A stretch of 64,000 bases of DNA from Labilibaculum sp. DW002 (GTDB lineage Bacteria > Bacteroidota > Bacteroidia > Bacteroidales > Marinifilaceae): contig NZ_JAKJSC010000001.1 of assembly GCF_029029525.1 (NCBI RefSeq), positions 62,001-126,000 on the forward strand. The letters are read 5' to 3'. The position numbers and the translations under genes are program-made. Positions 52,516 to 59,566 of the stretch are shown piece by piece. Position 1 is the stretch's first letter. Each line of letters starts with the position of its first letter. Under the pieces are notes generated by a model. The model was not told the origin of the DNA. It made no database searches and saw nothing but the letters and a program-made list of their open reading frames with translations.

Positions 52516-54858
52516 ATGGAGAAGATATTCAATTTTGTAGATGGAGTTGTTGGGGAATTGGGAGGTGAGCCAGATAAGGTGATTCCAATTTTACAGGCAA
52601 TTCAAGGAAAATATAATTATTTGCCAGAAGAGGCTTTAAAGCGAGTTTGTGAGATCACAGATATTACTCAGTCTCAGATATCTGGTATTTCGACTTTTTA
52701 TTCTCAATTCCGACACCAGCCGGTAGGTGAACATATCGTTCGTGTGTGTGTAGGTACAGCTTGTCATGTAAAAGGTGCAGGACAGGTTTACGACGCTTTT
52801 CGAAGAGAATTAAAGTTAGCTGCTGACTCAGATACCGATGAGCAAAAAAAGTTTACGCTGGAAGAAGTAGCTTGTTTAGGCTGTTGTACGTTAGCTCCTG
52901 TTGTTCAAATCGATGATGTAACTTATGGTCATGTAGAGACAGGAACAGTTGCTGAGATACTTGAGGATTTTAAAAATCTGGCGCCAAGCGAAGATAAAAT
53001 TGTACGAGAAGTTACCGAAGAAGGTATTTCGCAAGGTGAAATTCGTATTGGCTTAGGCTCTTGTTGTATTGCCAGTGGTAGCTCTGGTGTAAAGGAAGCT
53101 TTGGAAGATACTCTAGATACTAGTGGTATTAATGTGGATGTGAAGCAAGTTGGTTGTGTTGGGGTGTGTAATCAAGTTCCTATGTTAGAAATCCATAAAA
53201 ATGGGGAAGAAGCAGCTTACTATACCAAAATAAATGCAAATGAAGTTGGTGATATAATCGAGAAACATTTTCAATCTAAAAGTTGGATGAGTCGTTTTAA
53301 GAATCGCTTTTACAATTATGCCGAGAACATTACTTTCTCTGATATTCCAAAGAGTTCAAATAGATATAACGCCAATGAAAAAGATACACCAATTGCAGAA
53401 TTCTTAAAAGGTCAAATTAATATCGCAACCGAATATCGAGGTGAAATTCGACCTTCAGATTTTGAAGAATATAAGAGTAAAGAAGGATTCAAGGCTTTGG
53501 AAAAATGCTTGAAAGAAATGAATCCCGATCAGATTATAGATGAAATTGAGAATAGTGGACTGAAAGGTCGTGGAGGCGCTGGTTTTCCATCAGCCATTAA
53601 GTGGCGTTTGGTTAAGCAAGCTCAATCTGAAAAGAAATATATTATCTGTAATGGCGATGAGGGTGACCCCGGCGCTTTTATGGATAGAATGCTGTTGGAA
53701 TCCTACCCATTCCGTGTAATCGAAGGAATTATCATTGCTGCTTATGCTGTTGGTGCTACAGAAGGACGATTGTACATTCGTGCAGAATATCCTTTGGCTG
53801 TAGAACGAATCAGAGAAGGCATTAAGATCTGCAGGGAGAAAGGTATTCTGGGTAAAAACATCTTAGGATCAGATTTCTCTTTCGATATGGAAATTTTCGA
53901 AGGAGCGGGAGCTTTTGTTTGCGGTGAAGAAACAGCTTTAATTGCTTCAATAGAGGGGCAACGAGGCATTCCAAAATTACGTCCACCTTACCCCGCAGAA
54001 AAAGGACTTTGGGAGCAACCAACCCTTATTAACAATACGGAAACTTTCTCATTGGTGCCATGGATTTTAAGAAATGGAGCAGATGATTTCAATAAAATTG
54101 GAACGGAGAAAAGTAAAGGCACCAAGGTGTTTGCTTTGGCTGGAAAAATAAATAGAGGTGGATTGATTGAAGTTCCAATGGGTATCACAATTCGTCAGAT
54201 TGTTGAAGAAATTGGTGGTGGAATTGCAAACGGGAAAAAATTTAAAGCGGTTCAGATTGGAGGTCCATCGGGAGGTTGTATTCCGGCTGATATGGCTGAT
54301 ACAACCATCGATTTTGATTCCTTGAAGGAAGTGGGAGCCATGATGGGATCGGGAGGACTAATTGTTCTCGATGAATCCGATTGTATGGTTGATATTGCTC
54401 GTTACTTTTTGTCATTTACTCAGGAAGAATCTTGTGGACGATGTACCTTCTGTAGGATTGGAACCCGAAGAATGCTTGAAATTCTTGATAAAATTAAATC
54501 AGGAAAAGGCAAGCTTGAGGATTTAGATTTGCTAGAGAAATTAGCCATCAATACAAAGAAAGGAAGTATTTGTGGTTTGGGACAAACAGCACCAAATCCA
54601 GTTTTATCGACTCTGAAATATTTCAGACACGAATATGAAGCTCATATCAAGGGAACTTGTCCATCAGGTAAATGTGAAGATCTGATTTTGTATGAAATCG
54701 AAGACGAGTGTACAGGTTGTACGAAGTGTGCACAACGTTGTCCGGTTGATGCTATCGAGGCAAAGCCATATGAATTGCATAAAGTCGATAACGAACTTTG
54801 TATTAAGTGTGATATTTGCAGGCAAATTTGCCCTGTTGATGCCATTGAAATTAAATAA
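52516..54858 (+). CDS. NuoE-NuoF fusion flavoprotein (HydB/HndC-like)
   Basis: From ATG 52516 the protein has 780 residues. Order of domains: a NuoE-like [2Fe-2S] thioredoxin fold (about 1-150; VRVCVGTACHVKGAG, VACLGCCTLAPV), a second thioredoxin-like [2Fe-2S] domain (about 165-250; GLGSCCIASGSSGV, VGCVGVC), the NuoF NADH/FMN domain (GLKGRGGAGFPSAIKW, CNGDEGDPGAFMDR), the [4Fe-4S] motif SCGRCTFCRIGTRR and two C-terminal [4Fe-4S] motifs. This is the plan of HydB/HndC flavoproteins with NuoE fused in front. It should oxidise NADH. No hydrogenase large subunit is nearby. Confidence 0.9.
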   Translation: MEKIFNFVDGVVGELGGEPDKVIPILQAIQGKYNYLPEEALKRVCEITDITQSQISGISTFYSQFRHQPVGEHIVRVCVGTACHVKGAGQVYDAFRRELKLAADSDTDEQKKFTLEEVACLGCCTLAPVVQIDDVTYGHVETGTVAEILEDFKNLAPSEDKIVREVTEEGISQGEIRIGLGSCCIASGSSGVKEALEDTLDTSGINVDVKQVGCVGVCNQVPMLEIHKNGEEAAYYTKINANEVGDIIEKHFQSKSWMSRFKNRFYNYAENITFSDIPKSSNRYNANEKDTPIAEFLKGQINIATEYRGEIRPSDFEEYKSKEGFKALEKCLKEMNPDQIIDEIENSGLKGRGGAGFPSAIKWRLVKQAQSEKKYIICNGDEGDPGAFMDRMLLESYPFRVIEGIIIAAYAVGATEGRLYIRAEYPLAVERIREGIKICREKGILGKNILGSDFSFDMEIFEGAGAFVCGEETALIASIEGQRGIPKLRPPYPAEKGLWEQPTLINNTETFSLVPWILRNGADDFNKIGTEKSKGTKVFALAGKINRGGLIEVPMGITIRQIVEEIGGGIANGKKFKAVQIGGPSGGCIPADMADTTIDFDSLKEVGAMMGSGGLIVLDESDCMVDIARYFLSFTQEESCGRCTFCRIGTRRMLEILDKIKSGKGKLEDLDLLEKLAINTKKGSICGLGQTAPNPVLSTLKYFRHEYEAHIKGTCPSGKCEDLILYEIEDECTGCTKCAQRCPVDAIEAKPYELHKVDNELCIKCDICRQICPVDAIEIK

Positions 54859-54864
54859 CTAAAA

Positions 54865-54896
54865 GACCTGACAGGTTTTTAAAACCTGTCAAGTTT
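54865..54896. repeat. CTGACAG-type intergenic palindrome, copy 3
   Basis: GACCTGACAGGTTTTTAA (from 54865) pairs with AACCTGTCAAG. Here the inner symmetry is longest (ACCTGACAGGTTTT / AAAACCTGTCA). It fills the gap between the two cytoplasmic redox genes. Confidence 0.75.
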
Positions 54897-54911
54897 ATAG
54901 ATAATATAAAG

Positions 54912-56462
54912 ATGCCAAAACTAACAATAGATAATATAGCCATCAATGTTCCGGAAGGAACAACAATTCTCAATGCAGCTCGATCTGTTGGAATCGATAT
55001 TCCGAGCATGTGTTATTTGGATGGTTGTTCTAATCACCCAACTTGTATGGTTTGCATGGTGAAGGATACGCAGACAGGTAAAATGATGCCATCATGTGCA
55101 ACAAAGGTTGTTGATGGGATGAATTTGGCAAGTGAGGATGCTGAAGTTTTTGAGGCAAGAAAAGAAGCGGTTGAACTTCTGTTAAGTGATCATGTTGGTG
55201 ATTGTGAAGCACCTTGCCGAGTGGCTTGTCCTGCTTTTATGGATATCCCAAAAATGAATCGTTTCATTGCACAAGGGAAGTTCGATGAGGCTCTTGAAAT
55301 TGTAAAAGAAGAAATTGCTCTGCCACATATTTTAGGACATATCTGTTCTGCTCCGTGCGAGAAAGTTTGTCGTAGAAAAGATGTGGATGAAGCGGTATCA
55401 ATTTGTATTCTAAAAAGAATTTCTGCTGTAGAAAAATCGGATATTTATCTTCCAGAAAAGAAAGATGCAAGTGGGAAAAAACTTGCTGTTATTGGATCTG
55501 GTCCAGCTGGATTGTCGGCGGCTTATCATCTTGTTTTGGAAGGTCATTCTTGTGCGGTTTTCGAGAAGGAAAATAGCTTAGGAGGAAGCCTTAATTTATC
55601 TGTTAAAAATGGAGAGTTGCCTCAGGATATTTTGACTCATGAAATAGAACTGTTGAAGCAATTTGGTGTTGTTTTTCATACCAATCAAAAAATAGAAAAA
55701 GAAGACTTGAAAAAAATCAATTCTGATTTTGATGCAGTAATTCTAGCAATTGGAAATGTATCTGATGAGGGAGAGTTTTTAGGTCTAAAAGCAGCGAAGA
55801 CTGGAGTGTGGGTTGATGCCGACACATTCGCTACCGAAACCAAAGGAATTTTTGCAACTGGTAGTATAATCCGACTTCAGAAAATGGCAGTGAAAGCAAT
55901 TGCTATGGGCAAAGAATGTGCCTGGTCGGTAAATGAATTTTTACAAAAAGGAGAAGGGAAACCTACAAAGAGAGAATTTAATTCACGGTTTGGAACCTTG
56001 CGAAAAGCAGAGGTAGAGGAGTACCTAAAAGAGTCGGTTGAAGGAGATCGTATAGAAGCAAAATCTGACAGAGGATTCACAAAAGAAGAAGCAATTGCAG
56101 AAGCAAAAAGATGTCTTCATTGTGACTGTAGAAAATTAGATAATTGTAAACTTAGAACTTGTGCCGAAACACATCAGGCCGATCGCAGAAGATTTCTATT
56201 TGGTGAAAGAAACAATGTTGTGAAGTACTTCAATCATGAGAGTATTGTTTACGAACCAGAGAAATGCATAAAATGTGGTTTGTGCATAGAAATTGCAGGG
56301 AAACACAAGGAACAAACCGGATTAACCAATATGGGTAGAGGTTTTACCGTTAAAGTAGCAGTTCCATTCAATCAAGAAATTGATAAGGCATTAACTGTTG
56401 CGGCAAAAGATTGTGCTGAAGCTTGTCCAACAGGAGCGATATCGCTTCGCTCTAATTATTAA
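54912..56462 (+). CDS. NuoG-N/GltD-like Fe-S flavin oxidoreductase
   Basis: The 516-residue protein has an N-terminal [2Fe-2S] domain as in NuoG and Fe-hydrogenases (CYLDGCSNHPTCMVCMV), then a GltD-like Fe-S region (CEAPCRVACPAFMDIP, HICSAPCEKVCRRKD), an FAD/NAD-binding domain (LAVIGSGPAGLSAAYHLVLEGH) and a late [4Fe-4S]-type region (CIKCGLCIEIAG, CAEACPTGAIS). It resembles NfnB/SfrB-like enzymes that link NAD(P)H, flavin and ferredoxin. With the NuoEF fusion it could form a bifurcating or confurcating complex. It lacks the H-cluster of hydrogenases. Confidence 0.85.
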   Translation: MPKLTIDNIAINVPEGTTILNAARSVGIDIPSMCYLDGCSNHPTCMVCMVKDTQTGKMMPSCATKVVDGMNLASEDAEVFEARKEAVELLLSDHVGDCEAPCRVACPAFMDIPKMNRFIAQGKFDEALEIVKEEIALPHILGHICSAPCEKVCRRKDVDEAVSICILKRISAVEKSDIYLPEKKDASGKKLAVIGSGPAGLSAAYHLVLEGHSCAVFEKENSLGGSLNLSVKNGELPQDILTHEIELLKQFGVVFHTNQKIEKEDLKKINSDFDAVILAIGNVSDEGEFLGLKAAKTGVWVDADTFATETKGIFATGSIIRLQKMAVKAIAMGKECAWSVNEFLQKGEGKPTKREFNSRFGTLRKAEVEEYLKESVEGDRIEAKSDRGFTKEEAIAEAKRCLHCDCRKLDNCKLRTCAETHQADRRRFLFGERNNVVKYFNHESIVYEPEKCIKCGLCIEIAGKHKEQTGLTNMGRGFTVKVAVPFNQEIDKALTVAAKDCAEACPTGAISLRSNY

Positions 56463-56867
56463 TTACGAATTATCAATTAATAATAAAAAGAAAGACTTGA
56501 CAGCGTTTAAATAGTAATTAAGAATTATCGATTAAGAATTAATAATTAAAAAATAAGTGAGGCATTTCGACATGAAGTCCGGAGATCGGGACCCATTTAG
56601 TGAAGATGGCGTTAAGAACAAAAATCTGTTTGATTCGATATAATTTAGCGGGACTCATCGATTTCGTTTCTCTCAATTGAGCAAAGCGAGTTCTTTTTGT
56701 TTAGTGTTCAAGCTATTAACGGGTGGTTGAGGACGAACGTCAAAGATTTTTTCTCTAGTTTTTTATCTTTAAAAAAGTAGAAGCCTGTCCGGCTAAAGGA
56801 CAACGAAAAAAGTAAATGCAGAGGCTTGTTAAAATAGGCAATAGCATTGAAATGAATGTTGAAATAA

Positions 56868-56996
56868 AACCTCACCCTTAATCCCTCTCCTTAAGGAGAG
56901 GGAAATTAGAATCTAAATAAAGGTTGGGGAATATGAAATAACGATCAAAGCCAAGCTCCCCTTCGCCTTTAGGAGAAGGGGCTGGGGGATGAGGTT
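56868..56996. repeat. composite inverted-repeat element of two GC-rich hairpins
   Basis: The ends AACCTC (56868) and GAGGTT (to 56996) are inverted. The left arm holds the perfect palindrome CCCTCTCCTTAAGGAGAGGG (56883-56902). The right arm holds CCCCTTC...GAAGGGG (56958-56981), a diverged inverted copy. The element is much richer in GC than its surroundings. It looks like a MITE or a pair of REP-type units. Confidence 0.6.
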
Positions 56997-57030
56997 AATT
57001 AGAAATTATTAATACGAATTAATTTAAAAC

Positions 57031-57065
57031 GACCTGACAGCGTTCTTGAACCTGTCAGAGTCTTG
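57031..57065. repeat. CTGACAG-type intergenic palindrome, copy 4
   Basis: GACCTGACAGCGTT, a CTTG spacer and AACCTGTCAGAGTCTTG. Apart from the spacer it is identical to copy 2. It ends seven bases before the ATG of the next propeller gene. A half copy (AACCTGACAGCTC) lies at 59247-59259. Confidence 0.75.
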
Positions 57066-57071
57066 ATAGTT

Positions 57072-58181
57072 ATGAAGCAAATAATACTTAGCATATTAGC
57101 AATGGTTTTGAGTCTATCATCAATGGCCCAAAACAAGTACAACTGGTTATCATTTCGAGGTAATTCTAAGTTAACAGGTATTACTGAAGCAAGCATACCA
57201 AAGGCTCCAAAGCTTTTGTGGACCTATAAAACAGATGATGCGATTAAGTCGTCACCTATTATTAGCAATGGGACTGTTTTTGTGGGCTCCAATGATGGGA
57301 AAATGTATGCCATTTCAAAAGATGGTGAACTAAAATGGACATTTGATGCTAAGACTTCAGTTGAGGCTTCACCTCTTTATTTGGATGGAAATATATATAT
57401 CGGATCCTTGGAGGGAAATTTCTATTGCTTAAATGCCACTACTGGCGAGCAAAAATGGAAATATACTACAGACGGACAAATCTCTGGATCAGCAAGTTGG
57501 TTTTACGATAAAAATACGAAAACGAAAAAAATACTTTTCGGTAGCTACGATTACTTCTTGCATTGTGTAGATGCCAAATCAGGGAAAGGTCTATGGAAAT
57601 ATGAGTCTAACAATTATATTAACGGCGCTCCTGCCTGCGACGGAAAAGTTGTAGTCTTTGGAGGTTGTGATGGCTTCATCCACCAAGTTGACGTAAAGAC
57701 AGGAAAGGCTAAAAACAAGTTTGATATCGAAACCTATATCGCTTCATCTATTGCTTTAGATGATGTGCGCTGTTATTTTGGAAATCATGATGGTGAATTC
57801 TTTTGTATTGATTACGAGAAGAGTGTCATCAAGTGGAAGAAGGAGGGTGCAATATCGTATTTAGCTTCTCCGGCAATTTCTGCAGATCAGGTAATTATTG
57901 GAGCGGAGAACAGACAAGTATATTGTTTCGATAAGGCTAGCGGAAAAATCCAATGGCAATTCAAAACCAAAAATAAAATAGAAGCATCTCCTGTAATTGC
58001 AGGTAATTCGGTAGTTATTGGTTCTGGAGATGGCAGAATATATGTGCTGAATCGCAAAACGGGTCAACAAATTTGGTCGTACGAAATTGGTAGAGCCATT
58101 GTAGGAACGCCTGCTGTGGTAGAAGGAATGATTGTTGTTGCTTGTATGGACGGAAGCATTTATGCTTTCGGTGAAAAATAA
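57072..58181 (+). CDS. secreted PQQ-like beta-propeller protein
   Basis: ATG 57072 is chosen over an upstream TTG because it starts the signal peptide (LSLSSMAQ). The 369-residue protein begins with YNWLSFRGNSKLTG and consists of regular blades (GTVFVGSNDGKMYAISKDGELKWTF, GNIYIGSLEGNFYCLNATTGEQKWKY, VVIGSGDGRIYVLNRKTGQQIWSY). It is the most regular propeller of the locus. Its stop is followed, in the same frame, by the 21-bp minisatellite. Confidence 0.87.
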   Translation: MKQIILSILAMVLSLSSMAQNKYNWLSFRGNSKLTGITEASIPKAPKLLWTYKTDDAIKSSPIISNGTVFVGSNDGKMYAISKDGELKWTFDAKTSVEASPLYLDGNIYIGSLEGNFYCLNATTGEQKWKYTTDGQISGSASWFYDKNTKTKKILFGSYDYFLHCVDAKSGKGLWKYESNNYINGAPACDGKVVVFGGCDGFIHQVDVKTGKAKNKFDIETYIASSIALDDVRCYFGNHDGEFFCIDYEKSVIKWKKEGAISYLASPAISADQVIIGAENRQVYCFDKASGKIQWQFKTKNKIEASPVIAGNSVVIGSGDGRIYVLNRKTGQQIWSYEIGRAIVGTPAVVEGMIVVACMDGSIYAFGEK

Positions 58182-58238
58182 GAGCGAATGTTCTTCCGAA
58201 TTGATTCGCTGGCAAGCATGTAAGGTATAAAGAACAGC

Positions 58239-58307
58239 ATGGAAGACATAAGGGCAAGCATGGAACACTTGAAAGTGAGCATGAAGGAGTCAAAGTTAAT
58301 CCTGTAA
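58239..58307 (+). CDS. micro-ORF 1 of three, 22-residue amphipathic peptide
   Basis: ATG to TAA gives 22 codons (MEDIRASMEHLKVSM and on to SKLIL). The peptide is predicted to be an amphipathic helix with heptad spacing. The preceding unit contains TAAGG, which could serve as a ribosome site. Translation is not shown. Confidence 0.3.
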   Translation: MEDIRASMEHLKVSMKESKLIL

Positions 58308-58322
58308 GGTTTGAAGAGCAGT

Positions 58323-58391
58323 ATGGAAGACATAACGGCAAACATGGAACACTTGAAAGTGAGCATGAAGGAGTCAAAGTTAATCCTGTAA
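58323..58391 (+). CDS. micro-ORF 2 of three, 22-residue amphipathic peptide
   Basis: 22 codons, nearly identical to the first (MEDITANMEHLKVSM and on to SKLIL). Preceded by the stop codon of the first micro-ORF in the context TGTAAGGTTTGAAG, 16 bases before the ATG. Confidence 0.3.
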   Translation: MEDITANMEHLKVSMKESKLIL

Positions 58392-58406
58392 GGTTTGAAG
58401 AACAGT

Positions 58407-58475
58407 ATGGAAGACATAAAGGCAAGCATGGAACACTTTAAGGCCATCATGGAAGACATGAAGGCAAATGTATAA
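58407..58475 (+). CDS. micro-ORF 3 of three, 22-residue amphipathic peptide
   Basis: 22 codons with a diverged second half (MEDIKASMEHFKAIMEDM and on to KANV). Same upstream TGTAAGG context. It is followed by non-repeated sequence and, 89 bases later, the ABC ATPase gene. Confidence 0.3.
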   Translation: MEDIKASMEHFKAIMEDMKANV

Positions 58476-58563
58476 GACTTATAATTTGACAGGAGAGACT
58501 TGTAAGCAAAGATTGATATTTTGAGACTTGATAGGGTCTCATAACAATAGAAAGAAACAGATT

Positions 58564-59247
58564 ATGATTGTAGAACTTAAGAACATCACCAAATATTACC
58601 AAAACTCTGGTAGTGCAGAGAAGAGAATCATTTTAGATGATCTTTCCTTAGCCATTGCAAAAGGAGAGAGTATCGCTATTGTGGGGCCTTCAGGATCCGG
58701 CAAAAGTACTTTGCTGAATGTGATTAGTTCATTGGATACCTGCAATTCTGGTAACATGATTTTTGATGCACAGGATTTATCGAAGCTAAATGAGAAGGAA
58801 TTAGCCAATTTTCGCAATCAGAATTTGGGTTTTGTATTCCAATCTCATCATTTACTGCCGCAATTAAGCCTTCTTGAGAATGTCTTGTTGCCTTATCTTC
58901 CGGAAAAAGATAAAACTGTAAAGAAAGAAGCGGAGAAAAGAGCTTTGGACTTATTAGAGTTTGTTGGGTTGTCGAAACAGATTCATCAACGCCCAGGACA
59001 AATGTCGGGAGGGGAATGTCAGCGTGCTGCTGTAGTTAGAGCACTCATTCATCAACCCAAACTTATATTGGCAGATGAGCCAACAGGTTCTCTGGACAAA
59101 AAATCCGCTGAGCAATTGGGTGATTTATTGGTTGATATCAACGAAAAACAAGCTGTGTCCTTGGTAGTAGTTACTCATTCAATGGATTTGGCTAAGAAAA
59201 TGAAGAAGATATACCAATTGGAGGATGGAAAATTGAATTTATTATAA
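58564..59247 (+). CDS. ABC transporter ATPase (LolD/MacB type)
   Basis: ATG 58564 starts MIVELKNITKYYQ and gives 227 residues; the frame extends 12 codons further up without good reason. Walker A is GPSGSGKST (41-49), the Q-loop is FVFQSHHLLPQLSLLENV, the signature is MSGGECQRAAVVRAL and Walker B is LILADEPTGSLD. It belongs with the FtsX-type permease at 59567. Such pairs move lipoproteins or act as mechanical transmitters to periplasmic partners, which fits a locus of anchored propellers. Confidence 0.92.
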   Translation: MIVELKNITKYYQNSGSAEKRIILDDLSLAIAKGESIAIVGPSGSGKSTLLNVISSLDTCNSGNMIFDAQDLSKLNEKELANFRNQNLGFVFQSHHLLPQLSLLENVLLPYLPEKDKTVKKEAEKRALDLLEFVGLSKQIHQRPGQMSGGECQRAAVVRALIHQPKLILADEPTGSLDKKSAEQLGDLLVDINEKQAVSLVVVTHSMDLAKKMKKIYQLEDGKLNLL

Positions 59248-59307
59248 ACCTGACAGCTCGATTGTAGTAAGTGTTTCAGTAAAAATATCTATTAGAACCA
59301 ATTATTA

Positions 59308-59499
59308 ATGAATGATCCTGTTTTTAGTTTTATTGTTGAAATTCTAGGAGCCTTCGTAGTTTGGTCTTTTAATGGATTTAAAGGAAAGCTTTCAGATGAA
59401 ATGGATGGGCCTTATGACTCGACAAAGAAGGGATACAGGAATATGATTATCTCTTTTATTATTCTGTTTATTGTATATCAAGTTGTAATTAATTTTTAG
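59308..59499 (+). CDS. 63-residue two-helix membrane protein
   Basis: The ATG at 59308 starts a 63-residue protein with hydrophobic segments at about residues 5-22 and 45-62 and a charged loop between (GKLSDEMDGPYDSTKKGYRN). It has no family I recognise. It lies between the ABC ATPase and the permease genes on the same strand, so it may be an accessory subunit of the transporter. Confidence 0.6.
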   Translation: MNDPVFSFIVEILGAFVVWSFNGFKGKLSDEMDGPYDSTKKGYRNMIISFIILFIVYQVVINF

Positions 59500-59566
59500 A
59501 TAAAAATAACATCTGATAAGCTATTCGACACTAAACCTCTACTTTATAAACGCTATGTGCTAAAAT

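Larger units (their letters stand above)
56463..57071. other. 609-bp repeat-rich non-coding region
   Basis: No supportable gene. From left to right: short AT-rich runs related to AATTATCAATTAATAATTA (56463-56560); half a CTGACAG repeat (56494-56510); a 300-base stretch with a mixed, repeat-like look and no open frame; a composite inverted repeat at 56868-56996; and a full CTGACAG palindrome at 57031. It looks like a landing place for small intergenic elements. Confidence 0.55.
58215..58466 (+). repeat. minisatellite of twelve 21-bp units in an 84-bp higher-order repeat
   Basis: Twelve consecutive 21-base units run from 58215 to 58466 with consensus beginning AGCATGGAAGACAT. Every fourth unit is alike, giving an 84-base super-repeat (starts near 58232, 58316 and 58400 share long identical runs). 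21 bases equal one heptad of codons. The units are in frame with the upstream propeller gene, beyond its stop, and one unit in four contains TAA. Degenerate traces continue to about 58510. Confidence 0.85.

Noticed and set aside
52516-56462. NADH dehydrogenase (complex I) or Fe-only hydrogenase operon
   Set aside because: No other nuo subunits and no H-cluster protein are present. The GltD-like domain is foreign to complex I.
58015-58459. Minus-strand frames with repeated CLPYCSSNLTG or MSSILLFKPYRINF segments
   Set aside because: They are the reverse reading of the 21-bp minisatellite and the propeller end. The repeat period is a multiple of three, so every frame stays open; there is no start signal or independent support.
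58215-58466. CRISPR-like array
   Set aside because: The units are contiguous 21-base copies with no unique spacers, and no cas genes are near. It is a coding-phase minisatellite.
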